DNA of 64,000 bases from Mycobacterium sp. E787 (lineage in GTDB: Bacteria > Actinomycetota > Actinomycetes > Mycobacteriales > Mycobacteriaceae). The position numbers and the translations under genes were made by a program. The notes beneath the pieces are model-generated. The model had not been told where the DNA came from and searched no databases. It worked only from the letters and a program-made list of their open reading frames with translations. Shown in pieces: positions 1 to 11,481 of the stretch. The stretch lies in contig NZ_LZKL01000084.1 of assembly GCF_001668725.1 (NCBI RefSeq), positions 124,001 to 188,000 on the forward strand, given 5' to 3'. Within the stretch, counting starts at the first letter, position 1. Every line of letters begins with the position of its first letter.

Positions 1-251
1 TCGCTCGTCTGCCGCAGATCGATGCCGCTGTCGCGTTCGGTCAGCTCGGCGGCCATCTGCTGCAGTCTGGCCGCGATGCGGTAGACGGGTTGCTGCGTGG
101 CCGCGCCCAGCGCCTCCGCGGTGACGGGTGTGTCCACCACCAGCAACAGCGCCTCGAGCACGGAGCCGAGCTCGTCGGCGTCCATCGGCGCCGCCTCGGC
201 GATGTCCGGGATGCCGTAGTCCAGATCGACTTCGGGCAGCTCGTCCGTCAT
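1..251 (-). CDS. scpB: ScpB, chromosome condensation protein (N-terminal part)
   Basis: This is the N-terminal 83 or so residues of ScpB; the rest lies beyond the left edge. ScpB is the winged-helix kleisin-associated subunit of the SMC-ScpAB condensin, which organises the origin region of the chromosome. The protein begins MTDELPEVDLDYG, with an acidic N-terminus and then the first winged-helix segment (ELGSVLEALLLVVDTPV), the usual ScpB start. The ATG at 251 lies 52 bases downstream of the scpA stop. Identification rests on this short stretch plus the parA-scpA-scpB order, which is standard in mycobacteria (Rv1708-Rv1710). No frameshift is visible in the part present. Confidence 0.88.
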   Translation of the reverse strand, partial: MTDELPEVDLDYGIPDIAEAAPMDADELGSVLEALLLVVDTPVTAEALGAATQQPVYRIAARLQQMAAELTERDSGIDLRQTS

Positions 252-303
252 CTGCGCCGCTCCTCCTCACCGCTGCGCGCTGCATCGTCGGCGGCGCGGT
301 CCA

Positions 304-1116
304 TTATTCGTCCCGCACTTCCACCGGACGCTGCCCGGTCCACGAAATTTGCAGCACGCCGAGCGGCTCTGACTGGTCGAATGCTACCGTCCGCGTCCGA
401 TACAGCTCGAGCAGCGCGAGGAAGCGCCCGACGACCTCGATCGGCGCCTGACAGTCGGCGACCAGTTCGGAAAAGGTCGCCCAGTGGCCGCTGCCCCGGG
501 CCTCCAGGATCGCCAGCAGCTTTTCGGCCTGCTCGGGGACCGAGACCTGCAGCTCATGGAGGTGACCGATGGCCACCGTCGGGACCGGGCGCGGGGTAAA
601 CGCGACCGCGGCGATCTGCGCGAACCGTTCGGCGTCGACGCCGAGCATCACCTCGGGCAGCAGCTCGGTGAACCGGTCCTCCAGCGACACCGCGCGCGGG
701 TAGCTGCGCAGCGCCGCGGCCTCCAGCTCGGCGAACATCTCGGCGACGTGTTTGAAGGCACGGTACTGCAGCAGGCGCGCGAACAGCAGGTCGCGCACCT
801 CGAGCAGCGCCAGGTCCTCGTCGTCGTCGACCTGCCCGGCCGGCAGCAGGCGGGCGGCCTTGAGGTCGAGCAGCGTCGCCGCGATCACCAGGAACGCGGT
901 GGTCTCCTCCAGGCCCAGCTGGGAACCGATCTCTTTGGTGTAGGCGATGAAGTCGTCGGTGACCTGGTGCAGCGCCACCTCGGTGACGTCGAGGCGATGG
1001 GCGAAGATCAGCTGCAGCAGCAGGTCGAACGGCCCCTCGAAGTTGGTCAGGCGAACCCGGAAGCCGTCCTTGGCTGGCGCCTCACCGTTGGCCCCTCCAT
1101 TTTGCAAGCCGTTCAC
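304..1116 (-). CDS. scpA: ScpA, kleisin subunit of SMC condensin
   Basis: ScpA is the kleisin that bridges SMC heads and binds ScpB. The 270-residue product carries the hallmark N-terminal block FRVRLTNFEGPFDLLLQLI (about residues 17-35), then the helical kleisin core and a C-terminal winged helix (EVVGRFLALLELYR near residue 235). I start it at the GTG at 1116, which overlaps the parA TGA in a GTGA arrangement. An ATG at 1434 would add a 106-residue arginine-rich extension that is simply the out-of-frame translation of the parA 3' end, so I reject it. The coupling to parA suggests co-translation of the segregation and condensation functions. Confidence 0.92.
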   Translation of the reverse strand: MNGLQNGGANGEAPAKDGFRVRLTNFEGPFDLLLQLIFAHRLDVTEVALHQVTDDFIAYTKEIGSQLGLEETTAFLVIAATLLDLKAARLLPAGQVDDDEDLALLEVRDLLFARLLQYRAFKHVAEMFAELEAAALRSYPRAVSLEDRFTELLPEVMLGVDAERFAQIAAVAFTPRPVPTVAIGHLHELQVSVPEQAEKLLAILEARGSGHWATFSELVADCQAPIEVVGRFLALLELYRTRTVAFDQSEPLGVLQISWTGQRPVEVRDE

Positions 1117-2033
1117 GCGCCGAATCGGTGGATGAACTCGCGGGCCAGCGCGCGGTAGGCGATCGCGCCGGTCGATCGCGGCGCCCACGTGGTGATCGGC
1201 TCGCCCGCGACGCTGGTCTCCGGGAACCGGACGGTCCGGGTGATCACGGTGTCGAACACCAGGTCGCCGAAGCGCTCCACGACGCGGGCCATGACCTCGC
1301 GCGAATTCACGGTGCGCGGGTCGTAGCGGGTGAGCAGGATGCCGCTGATCTCGAGTTTCGGGTTGAGCCGATCGCGCACCTTGTCGACGGTGTCGGTGAG
1401 CAGCGCCAGGCCGCGCAGCGAGAAGAACTCGCACTCGGTCGGGATCACCACGCCGTCCGAGCAGGCCAGACCGTTGACGGTGAGCAGCCCCAGCGACGGC
1501 TGGCAGTCGATCAACACGTAGTCGTAGCGGTCCAGCACCGGGTACAGCGCGCGGCCCAGGGTCTGCTCCCGGCCCACCTCGTTGACCAGCTGGATCTCGG
1601 CCGCCGACAGGTCGATGTTGCTGGGCACCAGATCCATGTGGTTGACCCGGGTGTGGAGCAGCACGTCATCGATCGACACCCGCGGCTCGACCAGCACGTT
1701 ATGGATCGTCTTCTCCAGCTCGTAGTGCGGGACGCCCAGGCCCGCCGACAGCGCCCCCTGCGGGTCCATGTCCACCAGCAGCACCCGCCGACCGTACTCG
1801 GCGAGCGCGGCACCAAGGTTGATCGTCGAGGTGGTCTTCCCGACGCCGCCCTTCTGGTTGCACATCGCGACAACCTTGGCCGGGCCGTGCGACGTGCGCG
1901 GCGCCGGCTCGGGGATCGCCCGCGGGGGGCGTCCCGTCAAGCCGATCTCGACGCCGTTGTCCGGGTGCTCGGTCATCACGCCCGGCGTGTTCGGGAGGTG
2001 AACATCGCTCGAAAGTCTAGCGGCTTCGACCAT
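1113..2033 (-). CDS. parA: ParA/Soj-family ATPase linked to scpAB
   Basis: A ParA-family deviant Walker ATPase, the orthologue of M. tuberculosis Rv1708 by sequence and position; this is not the origin-proximal parA of the parAB locus. It shows the deviant Walker A KGGVGKTT near residue 60, Walker A' VLLVDMDPQGALS, and the switch segment YVLIDCQPSLGLLTVN. Such proteins bind DNA as ATP dimers and position cargo. With scpA and scpB downstream it probably acts in chromosome organisation. The start is uncertain: ATG at 2033 gives 306 residues, ATG at 1976 gives 287, and neither has a strong ribosome-binding site. The N-terminal 50 residues are proline-rich and probably disordered. Confidence 0.9.
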   Translation of the reverse strand: MVEAARLSSDVHLPNTPGVMTEHPDNGVEIGLTGRPPRAIPEPAPRTSHGPAKVVAMCNQKGGVGKTTSTINLGAALAEYGRRVLLVDMDPQGALSAGLGVPHYELEKTIHNVLVEPRVSIDDVLLHTRVNHMDLVPSNIDLSAAEIQLVNEVGREQTLGRALYPVLDRYDYVLIDCQPSLGLLTVNGLACSDGVVIPTECEFFSLRGLALLTDTVDKVRDRLNPKLEISGILLTRYDPRTVNSREVMARVVERFGDLVFDTVITRTVRFPETSVAGEPITTWAPRSTGAIAYRALAREFIHRFGA

Positions 2034-2175
2034 TTAAGCCGGGCGCCGCGCGGGCGAGTCACCAGCCAATATGTGCAGAAATCGCTGGTGGAGCGCACCT
2101 TTGCGCGCAGGGCTAACTCCAGTCACACCAGCACCATTGCGGTCGCGGCGGGGGCCGGCGCTATCGTGGGTTTAC

Positions 2176-2928
2176 ATGGATCTCAAGCGGCGACTGCCCA
2201 TCCTGCGGTGGTCGGTGTGGCGGATGGCCACCGGCGCGCGCAACATCACCACGACGGGTCAGATCGGCGACGGGCGCGAGGCCGCCGCAGCCGAATACGT
2301 GCTGCGGAACGCCCGCGCCGGCGACATCGACGACGTGCTGGCCACCCTGGACAAGTTCGCGTACGAGAAGTCGATGCTGATGAGCATCGGAGACGAGAAA
2401 GGGCTGCTGCTCGATGCGGCCGTGCGGCGCGCCGATCCCGCGCTGGCGCTCGAGCTGGGCACCTACTGCGGCTACGGCGCGCTGCGGATCGCCCGTGCCG
2501 CCCCCACAGCGAAGGTGTACTCCGTCGAGCTCGCCGAGGCCAACGCCGCCAACGCCCGACGGATCTGGGAGCACGCAGGGGTCGCCGACCGCGTGACGTG
2601 CGTGGTCGGCACCATCGGTGACGGCGGGCGTACGTTGGACGCTCTGGCCAATGAGTATGGATTCGCTTCCTGCGCAGTCGATTTCGTGTTCCTGGACCAC
2701 GACAAGAACGCCTACCTGGGCGACCTGATGAGCATCGTGGACCGGGGCTGGCTGCGCCCGCGCGCGATCGTCGTCGCCGACAACGTCAGAATCCCCGGCG
2801 CGCCGAAGTACCGCAACTACATGCGCGGGCAGCAGGGCCGGCGGTGGAACACCGTCGAGCACAAGACGCACGTCGAGTACCAGTCGCTGGTGTCCGACCT
2901 GGTGCTCGAGTCGGAATACCTGGGCTAG
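2176..2928 (+). CDS. SAM-dependent O-methyltransferase (COMT-like, Rv1703c type)
   Basis: A 250-residue class I methyltransferase of the catechol O-methyltransferase type. The SAM-binding loop is LELGTYCGYGALRIA (around residue 95), followed by an acidic strand end (VYSVELAEANAANA) and the metal-binding segment VFLDHDKNAYLGDL with VVADNV further on, matching the Asp/Asp-Asn Mg2+ site of COMTs. The substrate is presumably a catechol or similar diol, but nothing here identifies it. I start at the ATG at 2176; in-frame ATGs further upstream would add residues lacking homology. It is divergent from parA and convergent with xerD, with a long palindrome just after its stop. M. tuberculosis has the same gene between xerD and parA, with further genes that are missing here. 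Confidence 0.85.
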   Translation: MDLKRRLPILRWSVWRMATGARNITTTGQIGDGREAAAAEYVLRNARAGDIDDVLATLDKFAYEKSMLMSIGDEKGLLLDAAVRRADPALALELGTYCGYGALRIARAAPTAKVYSVELAEANAANARRIWEHAGVADRVTCVVGTIGDGGRTLDALANEYGFASCAVDFVFLDHDKNAYLGDLMSIVDRGWLRPRAIVVADNVRIPGAPKYRNYMRGQQGRRWNTVEHKTHVEYQSLVSDLVLESEYLG

Positions 2929-2938
2929 CGGTACCCGC

Positions 2939-3000
2939 CGCGAGCAGACGCAAAAGCCCCTTATTTCGGCACGAAATGGGAGCTTTTGCGTCTGCTCGCG
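2939..3000. repeat. 62-bp palindrome, copy 1 of a shared-core hairpin family
   Basis: Perfect 19-base arms at 2939-2957 and 2982-3000 (starting CGCGAGCAGACGC), with a second inner stem (ATTTCG at 2963-2968 with CGAAAT at 2972-2977, flanked by CCC and GGG). It fills the gap between the convergent O-methyltransferase and xerD genes. The 18 bases at 2945-2962 are identical to 56250-56267. It could act as a bidirectional terminator, but the shared core suggests a dispersed palindromic repeat. Confidence 0.85.
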
Positions 3001-3004
3001 CCAA

Positions 3005-3942
3005 CTACTGGGCCCGGGGATGCGCCCCCGCCCACACCTCGCGCAGCGCGTGCACGGTGACCAGCGTGTAGATCTGCGTCGTCGTCACCGAGGCATGCCC
3101 GAGTAACTCCTGCACGACCCGGACGTCCGCGCCACCCTCGAGCAGGTGGGTCGCGAAGGAATGCCGCAGCATGTGCGGCGACACCCCCGAGGTGATGCCG
3201 GCGCGCTCGGCGGCGTCCTGCAGCGCCTGCCACGCGCTCTGCCGCGACAGCCGGCCGCCGCGGGCGTTCAGGAAGATCGCGGGCGTGCCGCGGCCCCGGC
3301 GCGCCAGGTCGGGCCGGCCGCGCACCAGGTACGCGTCCAGCGCCTGCACGGCGGGCCGCCCGATCGGCACCAGTCGCTGCTTGCCGCCCTTGCCGCGCAG
3401 CAGCACCGACCGGGCTTCGGTGTCGATGTCGTCGACGTCGAGGCCGACGGCCTCGGAGATCCGAGAACCGGTGGAGTACAACAATTCCAGCAGCGCGCGG
3501 TTGCGCAGCGTGAGCGGGCCGTCGCTCGGGCTGTCGCCGCCGGCGCCCTCCAGCAGCGCCAGCACCTGGTCGATCGTGAGGCTCTTGGGCAGCCGACGGC
3601 CGGGGGTCGGCGGCCGCACGGCCCGCGCCACGTCCAGTTCGGCGAGGCCTTCGGCGGCGGCGAACCGGTGCAGGCCGCGCACCGCGATCAGGGCCCGCGC
3701 GGCCGACACCGCCGACAGCGCCGCCGTCCCGGCCTCCGGGTCGCCGCGGCGCAACGCCACCAGGAACTCGCTGACGTCGTCCTCGCCGACCTTTGCCAGG
3801 TCGTGAATTCCGCGGTCCGCCAGGTGCTTCGAATAGCGGCGCAGGTCGCGGCGATAAGAGCTGAGCGTGTTTTTCGCCACCCCTCGCTCGATCGTCAGGT
3901 GATCGAGGTAGCCCTGCAGTTGCACGTCCAGCGCCGGCGCCG

Positions 3943-3946
<4 letters not shown>
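3005..3946 (-). CDS. xerD: XerD tyrosine recombinase
   Basis: Site-specific tyrosine recombinase that, with XerC, resolves chromosome dimers at dif. The 313-residue protein has the N-terminal SAM-like core-binding domain (residues about 8-100, [20 protein letters not shown]) and the catalytic domain with its conserved residues visible: Arg in [12 protein letters not shown], Lys in [10 protein letters not shown], the [12 protein letters not shown] box, the [13 protein letters not shown] box with the nucleophilic Tyr. All catalytic residues are intact. The ATG at 3946 overlaps the stop of the upstream NUDIX gene (ATGA); a longer start at 3991 would lie inside that gene and is rejected. The pyrG-NUDIX-xerD order matches M. 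tuberculosis Rv1699-Rv1701. Confidence 0.95.
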
Positions 3947-6352
<2,406 letters not shown>

Positions 6353-6445
6353 CTAGCGATTAACTAGATGGGCCTGCCGACCCACGGAAATCCACCCTAA
6401 CATCCACGACGCCGAGTCGCGGGGAACACGCCCGCTACTTCACCC

Positions 6446-7390
6446 TTACTGAGGCACGGTGATCGAGGTGGCCCCGTGGCCGGTGCCGTACTGCCCGACA
6501 TGGCCGCCGTTGATCAGGTCGTGCAGGCCCAGGACCGCCGTGATGCGGCCGGGTGCGACGTCGACGTCGTCGACGGTGCTGATGGCCGACGACATGCCGG
6601 CGTCGGCCCGGGTGACGGCCACCGCGGCGCCGCCCGTCGCCGCACCGTCGCGCCCCGCCAGCAGGGTGCCCGAGCCGTGCGGGGCCATTGCGGCCGAGAA
6701 CCGGGCCACGCTGACGCCCTGATTGCCGGCGTCTTGCGGCAGCGCGCCGCCGGTGACGACGAGGGCGGCGTTGGCCGGCCCGAGGTGCTCGGCGGGCTGG
6801 TAGGTGATGAACCCGGTGTCGCGCAGCGAGGCCAGCACCGTGTCGCGCTGCGGATCGTCCACGGGCGGCACGGCCGGGTTGGCGTTGACGAGCAGGGCGA
6901 TGCCCAGCAGATCACCGGCCTGCGAACCCTGGTCGACGAGCTTGGTGCTCAGCTGCTGACCGGCGGGCAGGACCGACGAGTTCACCACCGTCCGAAGCTT
7001 CTCCGCGGAGTTGGCGTCGACGAACTCCTGCGTCAGCGAGACCGTTCCGGTCACCGTCCCGCCCGCCTGACCGATGAACTTCGCGACGGCGGCGACGTCG
7101 TCGTCCTTGGCGTCGGGGGTGCGGAACATCACCACCGATTTTCCGCCCAGGGCGTCGTGCAGTATCCGGCCGGCCAGCTGGTTATCGAAATTGTTTGCGG
7201 CGGCCAGCTTTTCGTTCATCGCGTTCTTTTGGTCGTTGAGCCCGCTGATCTGGGTGTAGAGGTCGCGCTTCTCGGCGCGCAGGCTGGAAAGCAGGGTGTC
7301 CGACAAGAATCCGGAGCCCAGCACGACTCCCACGGCCAGCGCCAGGAAGACGGCGGCCAGCGACAGGGCATGTTGGCGTAACGAGATCAT
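6446..7390 (-). CDS. mctB: MctB/SteB envelope protein (Rv1698 family)
   Basis: A 314-residue envelope protein, exactly the length of M. tuberculosis Rv1698. The N-terminus has one hydrophobic helix (HALSLAAVFLALAVGVVLG, residues 7-25) that is a signal anchor, followed by a coiled-coil segment (LSSLRAEKRDLYTQISGLND, about 34-65) and a periplasmic domain. Rv1698 was described as MctB, a channel protein that prevents copper accumulation; the corynebacterial homologue SteB acts with SteA in the RipC-FtsEX cell-separation pathway. The neighbour upstream is the SteA-like gene, which fits a shared cell-envelope role. I cannot decide between the two functions from sequence. Confidence 0.88.
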   Translation of the reverse strand: MISLRQHALSLAAVFLALAVGVVLGSGFLSDTLLSSLRAEKRDLYTQISGLNDQKNAMNEKLAAANNFDNQLAGRILHDALGGKSVVMFRTPDAKDDDVAAVAKFIGQAGGTVTGTVSLTQEFVDANSAEKLRTVVNSSVLPAGQQLSTKLVDQGSQAGDLLGIALLVNANPAVPPVDDPQRDTVLASLRDTGFITYQPAEHLGPANAALVVTGGALPQDAGNQGVSVARFSAAMAPHGSGTLLAGRDGAATGGAAVAVTRADAGMSSAISTVDDVDVAPGRITAVLGLHDLINGGHVGQYGTGHGATSITVPQ

Positions 7391-7409
7391 TTACCGCACC
7401 GTCCTCGAA

Positions 7410-8591
7410 CTAGGTGATCAGGTGCTGCACCCAGAGGGAGAAGTGGTTCCAGTAGTGGGTGATCCAGTGCAGCACCACACCGTCGGTGCGGGACACCCAT
7501 AGCGCCACGATGACGGCGATCAACATGGTCAGCGCCAGCAATGCGATGGCGCCCGCCGAAATGTGGTTGCGGTACAGCGTGGCAACGGCTTTGGCGTCCA
7601 CCACCTTCTCCCCCACCCGAAGCCTTGTCAAGAACGTCGAGGGGTTGCTTTGCGCACGCGTCCGGTCGAAGAACGTCTCGATGTTGGCGGTGTGGCCTGC
7701 CGTCACGAGCAGCGCGGCGCCGTGGTGGTCGGCCAGCAGCAGGGCCAGATCCACCGCCGAACCGGCGGCCGGGAACGTCATGGCGCCGACGCCGAGATCC
7801 TGAATCCGTTCCAGCCCGGGCGCGTGGCCGTCGGCGTCGGCGGGCAGCACCACGTGGGCGCCGCACTTGAGGGCGTCGGTGCTGATCTTGTCGGGGTCGC
7901 CGACGATGATCTGAGGCCGATACCCGGCCTTGCGCAACACATCCGCGCCGGTGTCGACACCGATGAGCACCGGCTGGTACTCCTTGATGAAGGGCTTGAG
8001 CGAGCGCAGATCGTCCTCGGCGCTGGGCTCGTCGGCCACGATCACCACGTGCCGGCGGCGCAGGTCGACGTCGATGTCGGGGATGCCGATACCGTCGATC
8101 AGCAACGGGCTTTCGCTCTTGATGAACTCAATCGTGTTGCCGGCGAACGCCTCCAGGTGGGCGGCCAGGCCGCTCTTGGCCTCGCGCATCAGGTCGGCGA
8201 TGTCGTGGTCGGTGCGCTCGGTGCCGCGGACCAGGCGGCGGTCGCCGGAGTACACCCCACCCTCGTAGAGGCGAATTTTGGCGCCGTCCTTGACCTTCTT
8301 GAAGACCTCGGGTCCGGTCTCGTCGATGAGGGTGACGCCGTTGTTCACCAGAACCTCGGGCCCCAGGTTCGGGTAGCGGCCCGAGACCGACGGCGAGGCG
8401 TTGACGACGGCGGCGATGTCGGCCTCGACGAGTGCGTCCGCGGTGATGCGGTCCAGATCCAGGATGTCGAGGACCACGATGTCGCCGGGACACACCCTGC
8501 GCAGCAGGCGGTCGATGTTCCGGTCGACCCGGGCGGTGCCGGTGAGGCCGGGCCGGGACGTGTTACGCGATAGCAGACCTGACATCTTCAT
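7410..8591 (-). CDS. SteA-like membrane protein (Rv1697 family)
   Basis: A 393-residue protein, the same length as Rv1697. It begins MKMSGLLSRNTSRPGLTGTA and contains a thiamin-pyrophosphokinase-like fold (segments VVIVADEPSAEDDLRSLKPF and IVGDPDKIS, about residues 190-270) and a single C-terminal transmembrane helix (ISAGAIALLALTMLIAVIVALWV, about 345-368). The corynebacterial homologue SteA affects cell separation together with SteB. The gene sits 19 bases before mctB/steB and is probably co-transcribed. I start at ATG 8591; the upstream in-frame ATG at 8654 would add a poorly conserved arginine-rich stretch. No catalytic thiamin phosphorylation role should be assumed. Confidence 0.85.
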   Translation of the reverse strand: MKMSGLLSRNTSRPGLTGTARVDRNIDRLLRRVCPGDIVVLDILDLDRITADALVEADIAAVVNASPSVSGRYPNLGPEVLVNNGVTLIDETGPEVFKKVKDGAKIRLYEGGVYSGDRRLVRGTERTDHDIADLMREAKSGLAAHLEAFAGNTIEFIKSESPLLIDGIGIPDIDVDLRRRHVVIVADEPSAEDDLRSLKPFIKEYQPVLIGVDTGADVLRKAGYRPQIIVGDPDKISTDALKCGAHVVLPADADGHAPGLERIQDLGVGAMTFPAAGSAVDLALLLADHHGAALLVTAGHTANIETFFDRTRAQSNPSTFLTRLRVGEKVVDAKAVATLYRNHISAGAIALLALTMLIAVIVALWVSRTDGVVLHWITHYWNHFSLWVQHLIT

Positions 8592-8777
8592 GGGGGCGAT
8601 TCTGTCCGTGAAGCCCGGGACAGGCGAGTAGGCGCGCCGTAACATCCGCCTCATAAGTTATCTAGAGTCACATCAGTAACAGAGCCATTACGCCTTGGTC
8701 GCGGCGAGGGTGCGCAGTTGTACGGGCTGCGCGGCGTGTCGGCGTACAAACACGCACACTCGCGGCATGGGGACGGG

Positions 8778-10535
8778 TCAGTCCCTGTCGTTCTGCGCGG
8801 TTTCGAGCAGTTCGCGGGCGTGCGCCCGGGCGCTGTCCGAGTCGCCCAGCCCGGCCAGCATCCGCGCCAGCTCGGCCACCCGGTCACCGTCGGTGACCCG
8901 CCGCACCACGCTGGTCCCCTTGGGTCCAGCGCTGTGCACCACGAGGTGCACGTCGGCGTACGCCGCGACCTGGGGCAGGTGCGTGACCACGATGACCTGG
9001 TGGGTGCTGGCCAGCCGCGCCAGCCGCCGGCCGATCTGCACCGCCGCGCGGCCGCCGACGCCGGCGTCCACCTCGTCGAACACCATCGTGGTGCCGGCCG
9101 CCTCTTTACGGGAAGTGGCGAGGACCACTTCTATTGCCAGCATCACCCGGGACAACTCCCCGCCGGACGCGCTCTTGGCCAGCGGCAGCACCGTCATCCC
9201 GCGGTGGGCCGCGAAGCCGAACTCGACCTGGTCGATGCCGTCACCGCCGGCGCGGACCAGCTCGCCGGAGGGCAGCGCCAGCGTGCCCGGATCGTCCTGG
9301 CCCGCGGCGTCGAGGCTCACGTCGATCGTGAACTCGGCGTCGGCCATCGCCAGCCCGGACAGCTCCGCGGTCACCTCCTTGGCCAACCGCTTGGCGGCCT
9401 TGCGCCGCACCTTGCTGAGATCGGCTGCGGCCTCGGACAGTTCGCGGGCCAGCTCGTCGACCCGCCTCGCGATTGCCGCCATGCCTTCTTCGGAGACGTC
9501 GATCTGCGCGAGCCGTTCGCGCGACTCCCGGGCCCACTCGAGCACCCCGTCGACGTCGGCGGCGTATTTGCGGGTCAGCGTGCGCAGCTCGGCCTGACGG
9601 GCCAGCTTGGACTCCAGCGCGCTGGCGTCGACCGGCAGCTCGTCGAGGAAGCCGCCGAGCTCGTGCGACGCGTCGGCGACCACCGTGAGCGCCTCGCCGA
9701 GCTGGCCGGCCAACGCCCGCAGCGTCGCGTCGTCGGTGGATTCGAGTGCGGCCCTTGCCTTTCCGATGCTGTCGATGGCGCTTTGGCCGAGCTCGTCCGC
9801 ATCGTCCGCCGACAGCGCCGCGCGCGCCGTGGCGGCGGCCTCGCGCAGCGTGTCCAGTTCGGACAGCCGCAGGACGTCGGCGACCAGCGCGTCGTCTTCC
9901 CCGGGTTGCGGGTCGACGGTGTCGATCTCGTTCAATGCGAACTTCAGCCGGTCGGCCTCCTGGGCGAGCTCGCGGGCCCGGTCGCGGCGGTCGATCAGGT
10001 CGCGCCGCGCCGTGAGCCAGGCGTCACGCAGCTTGCGGTAGCGTTCGAGCGCCGCACCGGCGCCGGCGAACCGGTCCAGCGCGCCGCGCTGCTCCTCGGC
10101 ACGCATCAGCCGCAGCTGGTCGTTTTGGCCGTGCAGGGTCAGCAGCTCGGTGGTGAAGTCGCCCAGCGACTTCGCGGGGACGCTGCGGCCGCCCAGATAC
10201 GCGCGCGAGGGTCCGTCGCGGCTGACCGAGCGCAGCGCGATCACGCTGCCGTCCTCGTCGCGCTCCCCGCCCAGGTCTTCCAGCATCCCATCCAGGTGCG
10301 CCGCCGTCGCGTCGTCGAGATCTGTTGTGGTGAAACGGCCTTCGACGACGGCGCGCTCGGCGCCGGACCGCACCCGCGTGGCGTCGGCGCGGGCCCCGCC
10401 GAGCAGGTGCAGGCCGGTCACCACCATCGTCTTGCCGGTGCCGGTCTCGCCGGTCAGCACCGTCAGGCCGCGGCCGAACTCCCCCACCGCGGCGCTGATG
10501 GCGCCCAGCGACTCGATGCGGATCTCGGTGAGCAC
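8778..10535 (-). CDS. recN: DNA repair protein RecN
   Basis: An SMC-like ATPase that acts early in double-strand-break repair. The 585 residues start GTG-LTEIRIESLG, with Walker A GETGTGKTMV near residue 30, a long central coiled coil (about 150-360, rich in Glu, Ala and Arg), then the ABC signature SASGGELSRVML and Walker B TMVFDEVDAGVGG near residue 480-510. All ATPase motifs are intact. It follows nadK by 13 bases and is therefore probably transcribed with tlyA and nadK; I saw no clear SOS box directly in front of it. The order tlyA-nadK-recN is a conserved actinobacterial arrangement. Confidence 0.96.
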   Translation of the reverse strand: MLTEIRIESLGAISAAVGEFGRGLTVLTGETGTGKTMVVTGLHLLGGARADATRVRSGAERAVVEGRFTTTDLDDATAAHLDGMLEDLGGERDEDGSVIALRSVSRDGPSRAYLGGRSVPAKSLGDFTTELLTLHGQNDQLRLMRAEEQRGALDRFAGAGAALERYRKLRDAWLTARRDLIDRRDRARELAQEADRLKFALNEIDTVDPQPGEDDALVADVLRLSELDTLREAAATARAALSADDADELGQSAIDSIGKARAALESTDDATLRALAGQLGEALTVVADASHELGGFLDELPVDASALESKLARQAELRTLTRKYAADVDGVLEWARESRERLAQIDVSEEGMAAIARRVDELARELSEAAADLSKVRRKAAKRLAKEVTAELSGLAMADAEFTIDVSLDAAGQDDPGTLALPSGELVRAGGDGIDQVEFGFAAHRGMTVLPLAKSASGGELSRVMLAIEVVLATSRKEAAGTTMVFDEVDAGVGGRAAVQIGRRLARLASTHQVIVVTHLPQVAAYADVHLVVHSAGPKGTSVVRRVTDGDRVAELARMLAGLGDSDSARAHARELLETAQNDRD

Positions 10536-10548
10536 CGTGCGAGCGCCG

Positions 10549-11481
10549 TTACTTTCCGCGCCAACCGGTCACCGGCAACCGGAACTTGCGGACCAAGCGG
10601 TCGGTGAACGGAGCGCTGTCCAGCCGCGCCCATTTGACCGGGGTGTCGCAGCGGGTCACCTCGATCCGGCTGCCCGCCGGGATCACCATCTCGCGGCGGC
10701 CGTCGCAGAAGACCAGGGCGTCGTGACCGCCCGCCTCGGTCTCGATCGCGATCGTGGCCTCGGGGCTGGTGACCATGGGACGGCCGAACAGCGCGTGAGC
10801 GTTGTTGGGTACCACCAGGATCGCCTCGAGGTCGGGCCACAGCACCGGGCCGCCGGCCGAGAACGCGTAGGCCGTCGAGCCGGTCGGCGTCGACACCAGC
10901 ACGCCGTCGCAGCCGAACGCGGACACCGGGCGCCCGTCGACCTCGACGACCACGCCGAGCACACCCAGCCGGGGGCCCTTTTCCAGGCTGACCTCGTTGA
11001 GCGCCCACCCGTGTTCGACGCGACCGTTGATCAGCACCGCGACGTCCAGCGTCAGGCGATTCTCCACCCGGTAGTCGCGGGCCACCACGTGATCCAGCAC
11101 CTGGTCGATGGCCTCCGCCTCGGCCTCGGCCAGGAACCCGATGCGGCCCAGGTTGACGCCCAGCACCGGAATGCCGGCATTGCGCGCCAGTTCGGCGGCC
11201 CGCAGGAACGTCCCGTCGCCGCCCAGCACCAGCACCAGTTCGCAGCCCTCGGCGGCCGACGGTTCGGCGTCGACCACCTCGATTTCGACGCCCATGGCCC
11301 GCATGTCGTCGGGGGCGAGGTGCAGCGAGCCCCGGTCGACCGCCTCGGCGGACAGAAGTCGAAGCCCAATGCCGTTGTCGCCCAGCACTTTTTGCACGCG
11401 ACGGGCGGTCTCGGTCGCCTCGTCGCGGCCGGTGTGGACCACCAGCAGCACGGTTCGGTGGTCGGTCTTTTCGGGCGTCAT
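10549..11481 (-). CDS. nadK: NAD kinase
   Basis: Phosphorylates NAD to NADP, in mycobacteria with ATP or inorganic polyphosphate. The 310-residue protein has the diagnostic [11 protein letters not shown] motif (near residue 85), the [12 protein letters not shown] segment and the glycine-rich block [11 protein letters not shown] preceded by TPTGST, where NAD binds. Length compares with 307 in M. tuberculosis (Rv1695). The ATG at 11481 overlaps the tlyA stop as ATGA, so it is translationally coupled to tlyA; recN follows after 13 bases. Nothing appears truncated. Confidence 0.96.
   Translation of the reverse strand: MTPEKTDHRTVLLVVHTGRDEATETARRVQKVLGDNGIGLRLLSAEAVDRGSLHLAPDDMRAMGVEIEVVDAEPSAAEGCELVLVLGGDGTFLRAAELARNAGIPVLGVNLGRIGFLAEAEAEAIDQVLDHVVARDYRVENRLTLDVAVLINGRVEHGWALNEVSLEKGPRLGVLGVVVEVDGRPVSAFGCDGVLVSTPTGSTAYAFSAGGPVLWPDLEAILVVPNNAHALFGRPMVTSPEATIAIETEAGGHDALVFCDGRREMVIPAGSRIEVTRCDTPVKWARLDSAPFTDRLVRKFRLPVTGWRGK

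Noticed and set aside
8651..8887. A 78-codon minus-strand ORF over the recN 3' end
   Set aside because: It overlaps the recN C-terminus in another frame and has no recognisable features; the 8592-8777 gap is more likely a control region.
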